A stretch of 64,000 nt of DNA from Meandrina meandrites (lineage: Eukaryota; Cnidaria; Anthozoa; Scleractinia; Meandrinidae), in the NCBI GenBank assembly GCA_963693305.1, contig OY855913.1, positions 13,697,701 to 13,761,700 of the forward strand. The letters are read 5' to 3'. Position 1 is the first letter of the stretch; every line of letters begins with the position of its first letter. This document shows, one piece after another, positions 57,901-64,000 of this stretch. Under the pieces are notes generated by a model. The model was given only the letters and a program-made list of their open reading frames with translations. It was not told where the DNA came from and made no database searches. Position numbers and translations under genes: made by a program.

Positions 57901-60651
57901 GATTATGCATATTATGTCAGTGGTGTGAGTTTATTACGAACATTGGACGAAACTACCGTTTTCGTTGCTTCGTCTCCGATGTTGTTTGGCTGGTTTGAAA
58001 GCTTTGCCCTGCAGAATTTACAAGCCTTCTCAAAATATGAGGTAACAAACGTAAATGTACACATTTTGTTATGAGAATCTGTTGATACTTCATTTATGAG
58101 CGAATTCGATGTTGTGTCGGTTTTCAGATCTTCCCGTCAATTATAAGTTTAAACCGCTTAAATTTCGTCAAAACAGCTGCTTTCAAACCTCTTAGCTTTA
58201 ATCACTTTTGCACACTTTTCCCCATTAAATGTTTCGTTTCAAATGTTGTGTTGTTTTAGTTAGTAATGGTAATAGGACTGAGTGGAGTCCAATTCGGTCT
58301 GTAATCATACGAGTGATTAACAAAATCGGACGACCGCGTAGCGGGAGTCCGATTTGTTTAATCATGAGTATGATTACAGACAGAATTGGACGACACGAAG
58401 TCCTTTTACCAATTAATCATAAGTATAACATAATTCGAGAAAAAAAATAGATAAAGCGAAGCCTACTAAGGACTTATCATCACTAAGGCAAAAAAGCCAT
58501 TCTTGAAGCTCACAACAAGGAACCAAATAAAGAGCGCGCGCATGCGCAGCACGCGAACTTTGTTATTGGACACCTTGTTATTGGACACCTCGTTATTGGA
58601 CACTTTAGCCGCGCGCGCTCCAATTTGGTAAAAAATAGGGCGTGCTAACAACCAATCAGATTCGAGAATTTTGTTATAGTTGTGATTAGTAAAGTTAACT
58701 GTGAGGTTCATCGTTGGATTTTGAAAAGAATATTCGATTATTGAGCTACAAAAACATGATTTCGCGCGCTGCATTTACAGAAAAATCCCGCAAACAAATC
58801 AAAGTAAAAAACGAGTAAACCTTCGGCAACGATACTTCACACCAACGATTAAACGATTTATCATCCAACTGCTCTATTTTACTCGCTTGCATTTTTGTCA
58901 TTTTTTTGAGTGTGTTGAAATATCGTACGCGTGATAAATTTTTAGATTCGTAAACGAGTATTTACGTCGGTTTTTATATTGCGAGTTGCCTGTGCTTGGG
59001 TGAGTGAGTTCAGACTTTTCCTAACGCACATTTGCCTGTTAGAAACGAAGGAAATTCATTCACTTCTCTGCATAGTTCTCTAGGGTATTTAGCAATGTGT
59101 ACGATAAAACATGCAGCGTAGTAATCATGCAACCAAACCAAGATGGTTCAAAACTACATTGTAAGCTTATTAGACAGCGAGCACCACTTCCTAAATCACA
59201 AACTCCACTGTCACAATTATTACACAAACAACTGCTTAAAAATGACTTAAACCGGCTCCCAATGAATTTGCCGAGTCAGTTTTGCCGCTGTGATTTTGTT
59301 TGTTTTGGCGTGAGTTCATTTTGTTTAGCCGCGAGTTCACTTTGTTCAGTTCCTTGAGTTGATCGTTTTGCCTTGACTGTTTTGAAGTAAATCAAAACAA
59401 GTTTCTTCGCCTTCATCAAGGAATTACCCTTAGAGTTATGAAAAGTCTTTACACTAAAATTTGATGTGTGCGCCTACGTGTGTACGTGCATGAGGAACCC
59501 AAGAAAGTGCAGCGACATGTAGAAATAGTGTGGCTACTTATTAATTGGGAAACAGTGCAAACTCGAGCAAAAAATAATAAATAGGAGCTCCGCTTTTAGG
59601 CCTGCCTAAATCTATATATTAGGGTTTATTCTGTTCTGGTCACGTGACGCGTTAAATATGACCGTGACCTGAAACTCTTGGAGGAATCTTCAATAGAACA
59701 AACTCGTGCAAAAAGCTTATCTGTATGAGGTTTTATTTCCGAAATATAGCAATTAGAAACCTGCCTTAGAAACAAATTGGTAGTTAAGAGTCACCCCCCT
59801 TAATGGATGTACCGAGAACATCTATACAGTGACAATGTGCAACAAAGGACACATACGGTAATCAATAGCTAAAATTAATTTTGAAACAAACGGCGCGCCA
59901 TATCCCAACACAGAAACCATCATTTGTTGATAAACTACTTCATCCTAATGAAGTTGATTTTTTTCAACAATGACACGAGCGTGGGACAAAGAAAAAATTC
60001 TGAGTCCCCGACGGGAATCGAAAGTTCTTAAGAGGAATAGTGTATTTGGGGTGAACAAATGCTGATGGAATGTTCTTTTCTTTGATCTATCGCAGCATTT
60101 CAGGCTATTTAAAATCTTTGAAAGAGCGGCAAGTATATCGTGTTGTGAATCATGCTACAATGTAACGCGAATGCGGAAAGTGTTCAATGTCTAAAAAAAG
60201 CTTCAAAAATTGACACGGGACATGGAGCCCGACGGGCTTTTGATTTTGCTAATCTGTAAGACAGTTCAACAGCTAAGCCATCAGTGCTCTCTTTCTGCAA
60301 GACAATTTCACGAGCAGGGCTACCCATTATAACTGTCTCTGAACAACAACGTGCATCATTGTCACTTTAAAGTAAAGGAAATCTCCATAGGATTCCCATA
60401 CACCATTTTACTCATTGTCTTACTTGTATGAAAAGTCCATTAATGAGTATTGGTGTCTGATAATTATTCAAATTGTAACATCCTTTTTTCAGTAAAATGA
60501 AACTAACGTGGCCTTAAATGCTTTATCTTTAGATAATTTAACAAGAGGTTGCTATGCTATATCTGTGAGTGGTAAACTACCAAGTCATGTTGTGCGTGAA
60601 CTCAAGGCTAGAGGTGTAACATACAGATCAAGGGACAGAACAAACCAGTAA
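39902..60651 (+). CDS. SUPT4H1: Transcription elongation factor SPT4, complete (4 exons)
   Basis: SPT4 is the small zinc-binding subunit of DSIF; with SPT5 it controls RNA polymerase II pausing and elongation in the nucleus. Exons 39902-39967, 42204-42310, 51414-51469 and 60533-60651 join in phase to 115 codons plus TAA (human protein: 117). The zinc ribbon uses Cys15 and Cys18 (LRACLLCSLVK) and Cys32 and Cys35 (EYDGCENCEKYL). The middle reads TSANFDGIISLMTPEDSWVA, and the C-terminal NGN-contacting part reads GCYAISVSGKLPSHVVRELK. All key residues are present, so the gene is probably intact. Start could be Met1 or Met2 (ATGATG). Introns 2 and 3 are about 9 kb each and full of mobile DNA. It is divergent from HBS1L. 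Confidence 0.95.
40000..42200. other. SPT4 intron 1
   Basis: No gene or clear element ends seen. Near 41640-41720 the words AAGCACTTGGGAATTTT and AAAATTCCCACATGC face each other and suggest a small diverged inverted repeat. Confidence 0.4.
42204..42310 (+). CDS. SUPT4H1: SPT4 exon 2
   Basis: Acceptor TTTTATAG, donor GTAAGTAC. Encodes TLEQFEYDGCENCEKYLRLK and ends TSANFD plus two bases of Gly; holds the second Cys pair of the zinc ribbon. Confidence 0.95.
42313..43570. other. First part of SPT4 intron 2
   Basis: No gene recognised; short frames on the minus strand at 42674-42874 and 43238-43441 lack motifs and splice support. Confidence 0.4.
43575..44565. mobile_element. Candidate TTAA-flanked TIR element
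   Basis: ACACGGAGCGATCCTATATAA (first bases at 43575) faces the inverse of CACGGAGCGAGCCTATAAA at the right end (44565). TTAA is present outside both ends (43571-43574, 44566-44569) but the ends differ by one base, so the boundary is approximate. No protein frame seen. Confidence 0.5.
45096..45523. mobile_element. Short TIR element with AGTCCTTGAA repeats
   Basis: Left end GGGTTCGCACAGTCTTG, right end (inverse) GGGTTTGTACAAAAAATC. Inside each end the word AGTCCTTGAA or TCCTTGAAAA recurs many times (at least five on the left, three on the right). The long minus-strand frame at 45046-45555 is made of these words (GLSRTPTKIQGL) and is not a gene. The ends resemble hAT MITEs, but the target-site duplication is not clear. 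Confidence 0.6.
46235..46430. repeat. Two tandem copies of a ~111-bp unit
   Basis: AATTAATCAAAGTCTGAAAA begins at 46235 and again at 46346; both copies contain ACGCATTTACTGTCCGGCC-like sequence and end CCATG. Moderately diverged. Confidence 0.8.
46996..49467. mobile_element. TTAA-flanked element inside the pogo-like element
   Basis: AGGTCAAATGAACCAAAATT (left) and its inverse (right end, to 49467) are flanked by TTAA (46992-46995, 49468-49471). It contains another TTAA element (47084-47742) near its left end. Frames on both strands around 48112-48650 overlap and have no family motif, so coding capacity is doubtful. Confidence 0.85.
47084..47742. mobile_element. TTAA-flanked MITE (GGAYGTTCGCGC ends)
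   Basis: GGATGTTCGCGCTAATTG at the left and the inverse of GGACGTTCGCGCGAAAATC at the right, with TTAA at 47080-47083 and 47743-47746. It is nested in 46996-49467 and GC-rich near the left end (GAGCGCGCGCGCTGAG). Confidence 0.82.
50229..50311. repeat. Near-perfect 40-bp-arm hairpin
   Basis: Arms of 40 bp (TTTGCTCTCAAATTCTATGA in the left arm) are inverse copies with one mismatch around a 3-base loop (TGC at 50269-50271). On either strand this can form a very stable hairpin in SPT4 intron 2 pre-mRNA. Probably a small foldback element. Confidence 0.92.
50480..51337 (-). mobile_element. TTAA-type element, second copy of the 56466-59799 family
   Basis: The right end (minus-strand start) reads GAGGGGAGACTCTTAACTAC next to TTAA at 51338-51341, matching GGGGGGAGACTCTTAACTAC at 56466. 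Homology continues through an open part and to the GGTCACGTGAC word (50566-50580; 59638-59648 in the other copy). It lacks the ~2.7-kb insert of the other copy and has about 300 bp that the other lacks. Its left boundary is uncertain. It ends about 75 bp before SPT4 exon 3. Confidence 0.65.
50698..50949 (-). CDS. Unidentified ORF of the TTAA-type element
   Basis: An 83-codon frame contains KLVPVPNRELEFKIP, LISFTNEKQCCRLYNLMYGI and TVYMKKGNIT. The related copy at about 56620-56800 on the plus strand encodes the same blocks (PVPDRALEFKIP, SRLYNLTYAF, TVYTKRGN) but with stop codons. Similarity at protein level between two decaying copies suggests a former coding region. I do not recognise the family; it shows no transposase catalytic motif in the part seen. 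Confidence 0.35.
   Translation of the reverse strand: MHLLGKYVIVYAKLVPVPNRELEFKIPITQQKQDRVLISFTNEKQCCRLYNLMYGITVYMKKGNITQEVYKYEFLLCHTPYLL
51414..51469 (+). CDS. SUPT4H1: SPT4 exon 3
   Basis: Acceptor TTTTGACAG, donor GTAAGCC. Encodes IISLMTPEDSWVARWQRI in phase, matching the MSPEDSWVSKWQR block of animal SPT4. Confidence 0.95.
51475..52720. other. First part of SPT4 intron 3
   Basis: No gene recognised. A GC-richer stretch with GAGCGCGCGCTCGC lies near 52027. A block of AAAATAGGAGAAAAATAGGA words near 52590-52650 resembles the interior words of the element at 21266-22447. Confidence 0.4.
52722..52908 (+). mobile_element. Penelope-like reverse transcriptase, left fragment
   Basis: The plus strand encodes RIPEFYSLTKIHKPTPVG then RPITSGCDY, the PKIHKP...GRPI block at the start of Penelope-like reverse transcriptases, preceded by LIKDLYLGNHRDERTDKWL and one TGA. 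The frame stops at the insertion at 52909 and resumes at 59900 (IPTQKPSFVDKLLHP), where the reading frame is restored if AT is counted once. Confidence 0.8.
53190..53815. repeat. Left minisatellite array (CGATCAGTTGT words)
   Basis: About 9-10 units of roughly 67 bp, each built of three related subunits such as CAATCAGTTGTACATGTGAC, TATTTCGATCAGTTGTACTT and GATATTCGATCAGTTGTGTG. Units differ by point changes (CGATCGG or CGATCAG). It is the mirror image of the right array. Confidence 0.92.
53838..54413 (-). mobile_element. Penelope-like reverse transcriptase, C-terminal fragment
   Basis: On the minus strand the frame reads VDTNVFKGERFANESILDI, then STETFQYTHFSSCHPPGV, a stop, then GFIKGEAIRLLRANNSN and ILPFVTQYRPTVPNLKHILM, ending KRGRSLKDTLVRDKL. 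These are thumb-side blocks of Penelope-like reverse transcriptases. The GIY-YIG part is absent; the sequence ends against the left array. It forms part of the core of the foldback element. Confidence 0.8.
54857..56290. repeat. Right minisatellite array, interrupted at 55336-55957
   Basis: Units of about 67 bp in the orientation AACTGATCGAAATAGTCACA, TGTACAACTGATTGAATGAA, ACACACAACCGATCGAATAT, the inverse of the left array. Around 12 units remain. A pogo-like MITE sits inside one unit, and removing it with one TA restores GATCGAAATAGTCACATG exactly. Confidence 0.92.
55336..55957. mobile_element. Pogo/Tigger-like MITE inside the right array
   Basis: CAGTGGAACCCCGTTAATAC at the left and the inverse of CAGTGGAACCCCGCCTTAC at the right, with TA at 55334-55335 and 55958-55959. 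GGCCGTATTAACGGGGT and related words recur near both ends. No transposase frame; the empty site is visible in neighbouring array units. Confidence 0.93.
57802..58041 (+). CDS. Possible exon of an unidentified gene or element
   Basis: An open stretch encodes KLTEVTDKRLLKATPKGRK, ILIFAYNPDYAYYVSGVSLL and FVASSPMLFGWFESFALQN, and ends SKYE at a GTAACA donor in phase 0. No ATG starts it, and a TAA lies just upstream, so an upstream acceptor would be needed. It lies in the extra insert of the TTAA-flanked element. The peptide looks protein-like but I do not recognise it. Confidence 0.3.
58268..58410. repeat. Foldback repeat with 45-bp arms
   Basis: GTCCAATTCGGTCTGTAATC (arm 58287-58331) faces its inverse in 58347-58391 (GATTACAGACAGAATTGGAC) around a 15-base loop with CGCGTAGCG. 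Weaker pairing extends to GGTAATAGGACT and AGTCCTTTTACC. Probably a MITE. Confidence 0.85.
58560..58612. repeat. Three tandem copies of TTGTTATTGGACACC
   Basis: The words TTTGTTATTGGACACC, TTGTTATTGGACACC and TCGTTATTGGACACT follow each other directly. Too short to assign a role. Confidence 0.85.
59900..59972 (+). mobile_element. Penelope-like reverse transcriptase, right fragment
   Basis: Continues the frame of 52722-52908: IPTQKPSFVDKLLHPNEVDF followed by FQQ and a stop. The SFVDKLL block follows SGCD in Penelope-like reverse transcriptases, so the two fragments were once contiguous. Confidence 0.7.
59973..60520. other. End of SPT4 intron 3
   Basis: No gene or element ends recognised. Confidence 0.4.
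60533..60651 (+). CDS. SUPT4H1: SPT4 exon 4 with stop codon
   Basis: Acceptor TATCTTTAG. Encodes DNLTRGCYAISVSGKLPSHV and VRELKARGVTYRSRDRTNQ, then TAA at 60649-60651, matching the C-terminus of animal SPT4 (VRELKSRGVAYKSRD). Confidence 0.95.
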
Positions 60652-60960
60652 ATACTGGTAGTCAGCTAGTTCTTAAGAAGCCCTTATTAAACTTTTCTAC
60701 TTGTTCATTGGCTGTCATAAAACTTCATGTACTAGAGAAACTACGAAGGACTAAAAGTTCTCATGAATTTATTTCAACATCCTAACAGCAACTGCACAAG
60801 TTAGTCTTTAAACATTACCAGAAACCCATAAGGGTTGAAGTGTGTAACTCCCTATGATTCGTATTGTACAAAGCGTTTACACTTAAAAATTGTATAATTG
60901 TAGTCAGGTGATAACATAATTTCTTTGTGGTTTGTCACTGACTGTTTTTTGATGTTACTT

Positions 60961-61494
60961 TCACAAGACGTTTCGGCTAATGCTTAAGCCTTCTTCAACA
61001 AAGGAACGTGGTGTGAGACTCATGCGCGTGCCAAGGATTTGTAGACCTCTGGGAGAACAATGCGGATCCTTAATGGACAACCAGGCTTCCAAAAAGAGGC
61101 GCTCGTGATAATTGGGCTCATATCCAACCACATTGACGGCTTTCAAATCCATTTGATGATCGTTTTCATGGACGTGACAGGAGAACTTAGAGTCATGGTC
61201 GAACATAGCAATCGCCCTTTTGTGTTCCGCAATCCGGGTTATCAATGCTCGCTCCGTTTGGCCGTAGTACACAAAGTTACAGCTATTGCAACTGACTCTG
61301 TACACTACGCCAGATTCGGGGGGGGGGGGGGGGGGGGGGGTCTGATTTTGGGGTTTGACAGTTTTTAACGGTTTGTAGGCGGCTTTAACCTGCTGTTGTC
61401 TTAAAATTCCGCCACTTTTCCCGAAATTCCTTGAGCATAAGAAAAAGATACGCGAAGAAACGAAACGAGTGAAGACTGTATTGCAGGAGAACAA
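60961..61494 (-). mobile_element. Penelope-like element, GIY-YIG endonuclease part
   Basis: The minus-strand frame encodes VKAAYKPLKTVKPQNQT, a run of seven Pro from a poly-G/C tract (61318-61340, 23 bases), then SGVVYRVSCNSCNFVYYGQT and RALITRIAEHKRAIAMF, the GIY-YIG nuclease core (here VVY and VYYG). The 3' end reads CTTAAGCATTAGCCGAAACG then TCTTGTGAAAG. The poly-Pro expansion just before the nuclease is unusual. It lies just past the SPT4 stop codon, in the opposite orientation. Confidence 0.8.
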
Positions 61495-61532
61495 CTATCC
61501 ATCGTCCTTCATAAAAATGCGAGAGATTACTG
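61428..61532 (+). mobile_element. Reverse-transcriptase fragment in opposite orientation
   Basis: The plus strand encodes KKKIREETKRVKTVLQENNY then PSSFIKMRE, similar to the block between reverse transcriptase and nuclease in Penelope-like proteins (rVxxiLxxNgYPxxFI). It overlaps the 5' end of the minus-strand GIY-YIG frame, so part of the element has been inverted or two copies have joined. Confidence 0.5.
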
Positions 61533-61823
61533 TCTAAACCACCAGCTGATTTACAAACCAATGGCCTCGCGATACTTCCTTAAAACAGTCAGTGACAAAC
61601 AACAAAGAAATTAACGCGTTTACACATTCGTTTCCATTATGTACCATATTTGAAGAATCACGAGAAAAAATCAACCAATCAAAATTGCAACATTTGGATT
61701 ATAAAAATTCACAGCGCGCTCCAGCTCGCGCTAAATCGCGTAATCTTGTTTTTTTTTTTAACAAGCTTCGTTGAATAAAGTTAAATTTGATTAAATCATT
61801 CCGTTTCATCGTCATTCAGCATA

Positions 61824-61886
61824 AGCATAACATAAGCACAAGAAAAACGAACAATGTTCGTTCTTCTTGTGCTTATGTTATGCTTT
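61824..61886. repeat. Hairpin repeat (TTATGTTATGCTT arms)
   Basis: AGCATAACATAAGCACAAGA (left) is matched in inverse by TCTTGTGCTTATGTTATGCT (right) around CGAACAATGTTCG. Further CTTATGC words lie to 61945. Likely a MITE or its core. Confidence 0.85.
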
Positions 61887-61974
61887 TGTCGTGGGTGTTC
61901 TCACTTGCTTATGCGAGTGTTTGTGCTTATGCTTATGCGCTAGTGAAAACCAGCCTTTACACGTTTCAACACCT

Positions 61975-62228
61975 TATAAGTTTCTGATGTTACTTCGTTG
62001 ACTTTCTCTGTACAAAGTGATTTAATTAAATGCAAAGTTTAGAATTATGTACTTATCTTCGTACTAAGGAATTGAACTGTACAATGTAATAATTACAATA
62101 ATTATTATTGGTAGGAAAGCATGTCTGTTTTTAAATACACATTTACAAGTTTAATTTTTTGGTAAACAATTTTTCATTTTCTGAATGTTGTCAATAAACT
62201 TTGAATTTATTATTGGTGTAGTTGTTGT
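61975..62228 (-). terminator. Probable 3' UTR and poly(A) signal
   Basis: Just after the minus-strand stop at 62229 the sequence reads CAATAATAAATTCAAAG, containing AATAAA about 13 bases after the stop codon. This supports the neighbouring exon as a terminal one. Confidence 0.5.
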
Positions 62229-62379
62229 TTAGTCTTCCTTGAGGGTAGCTACTTGTTGTTGCATAGCCAGTTGTGATGCCTCCAAGAATTTCATCATTGC
62301 CTGTACTTCCGTCGGCTTGACTGGTCTGACTGATACACAATTGAAATTTCCAGTTTTTCTGTCTAGAGATCCCACATAC
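62229..62379 (-). CDS. Terminal exon of an unidentified gene
   Basis: Acceptor GTGCTTTCAAG precedes the exon, which encodes YVGSLDRKTGNFNCVSVRPV, then KPTEVQAMMKFLEASQLAMQ and QQVATLKED, and ends with TAA. The last part looks like an amphipathic helix. An AATAAA signal follows. The combination of splice site, open frame, stop and poly(A) signal supports a real gene whose other exons lie to the right. I do not recognise the family. Confidence 0.55.
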
Positions 62380-63941
62380 CTTGAAAGCACAAGTAATAAG
62401 GCAATGCAGTTGGAAATTATGTTAGTAAACAAACAGTAACAGCTTCAAACGTCAATGCTGTGGTTTTTGTTGAACTTCCAAATTTTTTAGGTCTTTACAT
62501 AGTCCACGTAAAGTTCGAGTAATTTTGGAAATGGCCAAAAACAACCCTACCTCAAACTTTTTCTGGTGAAAGGAATCTATGAGTAAGTAATCAAATGGGC
62601 ATTAAAAATTCTGATAAATACAATCTGATCACATGACAACCAATTAAAGGTTAAACGCCCTGGGACCAATTTTTGAACTGAAAATTTCCAAAAAATTGAC
62701 TAACTTTGCATGACCTTCATCACAACCAAATCTTTCAACTTTTCTAGCCAGTCTTTCTACTTTGTAAAAATTGTATTTATTTTTCCAGGGACCACTTCTC
62801 TGCAGAGAAACAGTTTGAAACAAAGATGGCAGTTTGCAGGTTTTTTCAAAGTAGCAATTTTAGTCATTTTCGACGCCAAAAATCTCTAGGAAGGATATTT
62901 CAATAACCCGTTGTTTTTTACTTCGCATTAAAGCAAAACAGCTGTATTTTGAATATACGGAAAAATATCTGCGGGCAAATTACTTTTAGCTGTCAAACGA
63001 AAGCGCTGAAAACTGGAAATTTGAAAAATTTGCATACTCAGTAATACAAAAATAGATCAACTTGTATTGCCTTAAGAAATCTCAAAAGGAAACGGTATCC
63101 ACTTCACATCAAACCAAAGGCTTTAAAATGTCACAGTTTTCATTTGGTTGATTAATCTGGCTCTAATTGTGAAGAGAAACACTTTTCCGACCATCGACAT
63201 CACTCTTCCTCCACCCCTCCCCCGACGGGTCTTACCGCTAGCGCTGGACTATCGAGAAAGTGTTTCAAAACGTTTGACCTATTATTTGCTATTGTACAGG
63301 GACCGCGGAGACCATTTAAAAGTGGTAGGGCTAAAAAATGTGGCCAAGGCAATCAACTTTTAACAATTTTGGCCAAGACAAACAAGTATTAGGGGCCACT
63401 GTTCCGCCATTTATCACGCATTTGCACGCCATCATACATACAACCCCAATAAATACTAGGGATAGTTAACACTACAGCTGCCCCCGCTGTTATCCTTTAC
63501 AGTCAATTATTTCGCTTGATATTTTGGCTATTCTATTTTCTTAATTGATTGAAAATAAGTTTTTTGTTAGGAACAGTCTTGCGATAATTCAGAAGAAAGC
63601 ACTAATTTTCTCGTGTTCTGCTCACAAAGCATGACTTGTTTCTGGCCTTCTCTTTTTCAAGATCATGGGACGAGGACGTGCCATTTAAAACAAACTTTCA
63701 GTATGAATTGTTGAGGTCAAGTAGCTAAGTAAAACAAAGAAAAATTATGCAAAAATTCTGAAGGATTTCATGTAATAATCACGTAAATTTAATTACACGA
63801 ACGCGTCCCCAACTTCCTGAGATCATTTTGCTTTTTTTGCTGTAACGAGTGATCTCAGCGAGGATAAACTTTGGTAATAGACAAACGTTTTAAAACTATC
63901 AATTGAGACCAGCTGTCTTCGGATTTTTTGTTTCAATATAA
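62380..63941. other. Right-end non-coding stretch
   Basis: No further exon could be joined to the one at 62229-62379. A CCACCCCTCCCCCGACGGG stretch near 63211 and GGGACCGCGGAGACC near 63299 look like parts of a dispersed repeat. Confidence 0.4.
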
Positions 63942-64000
63942 TGACCAACTTGACAGCTGAGCTCGAAACGGATGCCAAAAGATTTCTCACCTCTGTCAAT
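63942..64000 (+). CDS. Possible gene start cut by the window edge
   Basis: An ATG at 63942 opens MTNLTAELETDAKRFLTSVN up to the window edge. The peptide is protein-like but too short to identify, and chance cannot be excluded. Confidence 0.25.

Larger units (their letters stand above)
56466..59799 (+). mobile_element. 3.3-kb TTAA-flanked element
   Basis: GGGGGGAGACTCTTAACTAC at the left and its inverse with one change at the right (GTAGTTAAGAGTCACCCCCC), with TTAA outside both (56462-56465, 59800-59803). A relative lies at 50480-51337. Compared with that copy, about 56940-59620 is an extra insert starting near GGAGCTCCTGCGCGCGAAGC and ending near GGAGCTCCGCTTTTAGG. Coding remnants of the unidentified ORF lie at about 56620-56800 with stops. 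Confidence 0.75.
52909..59899. mobile_element. 196-bp near-perfect palindrome, split at its central TTAA
   Basis: Arms 52909-53004 and 59804-59899 are each 96 bp and are inverse copies with a single mismatch. They start GGCGCGCCGTTTGTTTCAAA and end GGTACATCCA beside TTAA. AT flanks both outer ends (52907-52908, 59900-59901) and restores the reverse-transcriptase frame when taken as a 2-bp duplication. The centre is filled by two TTAA-flanked elements (53009-56461, 56466-59799). An AT duplication recalls ISL2EU-type elements, but the class is not proven. Confidence 0.75.

Overview
This window looks like animal nuclear DNA, most likely from an anthozoan cnidarian such as a reef coral. The sequence is AT-rich, genes have small exons and very long introns with GT/AG borders, and mobile-element relics of many classes are packed together (CR1/L2-like and L1/Tx1-like LINEs, Penelope-like elements, hAT, a Mutator-like gene, pogo-like and TTAA-targeting elements). 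The taxon is inferred from this style; no marker gene fixes it.

Two host genes organise most of the window and are read here by joining exons with matching splice phase. HBS1L (ribosome-rescue GTPase) is on the minus strand: ATG at 39693, coding exons at 39651-39693, 25180-25245, 23794-23961 and 5795-5926, with its GTPase part beyond the left edge. SPT4 (SUPT4H1, transcription elongation) is on the plus strand and complete in four exons: 39902-39967, 42204-42310, 51414-51469 and 60533-60651 (115 aa). Their start codons are 208 bp apart and face away from each other, so they probably share a bidirectional promoter. Two further exons of unidentified genes lie at the left edge (76-314, minus) and near the right edge (62229-62379, minus, with stop codon and poly(A) signal).

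The rest is mostly intron filled with mobile DNA. HBS1L intron 3 (5927-23793) holds an internally deleted, intron-containing hAT-type pseudogene, a Harbinger-like element, a decayed Mutator-like transposase joined to a DEDDh exonuclease, and a nested pair of terminal-inverted-repeat elements. A CR1/L2-like LINE with a 450-bp pure ATCT tail lies just downstream of HBS1L exon 4. HBS1L intron 1 (25246-39650) holds a second hAT copy, a recent 5'-truncated L1/Tx1-like LINE with an open 870-codon frame and 8-bp target-site duplication, a Penelope-like fragment and one copy of a 159-bp palindromic MITE whose sister lies in intron 2.

SPT4 intron 2 holds a stack of nested elements around 46.7-50.1 kb (TA- and TTAA-targeting). 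SPT4 intron 3 holds the most striking structure: a Penelope-like reverse transcriptase split by a 196-bp near-perfect palindrome, whose central TTAA carries two TTAA-flanked elements side by side. One of these is a 3.45-kb foldback element with mirror-image minisatellite arrays, and one array is cut in turn by a TA-flanked pogo-like MITE. The empty sites can be rebuilt from the flanking copies, so the order of events can be read directly.
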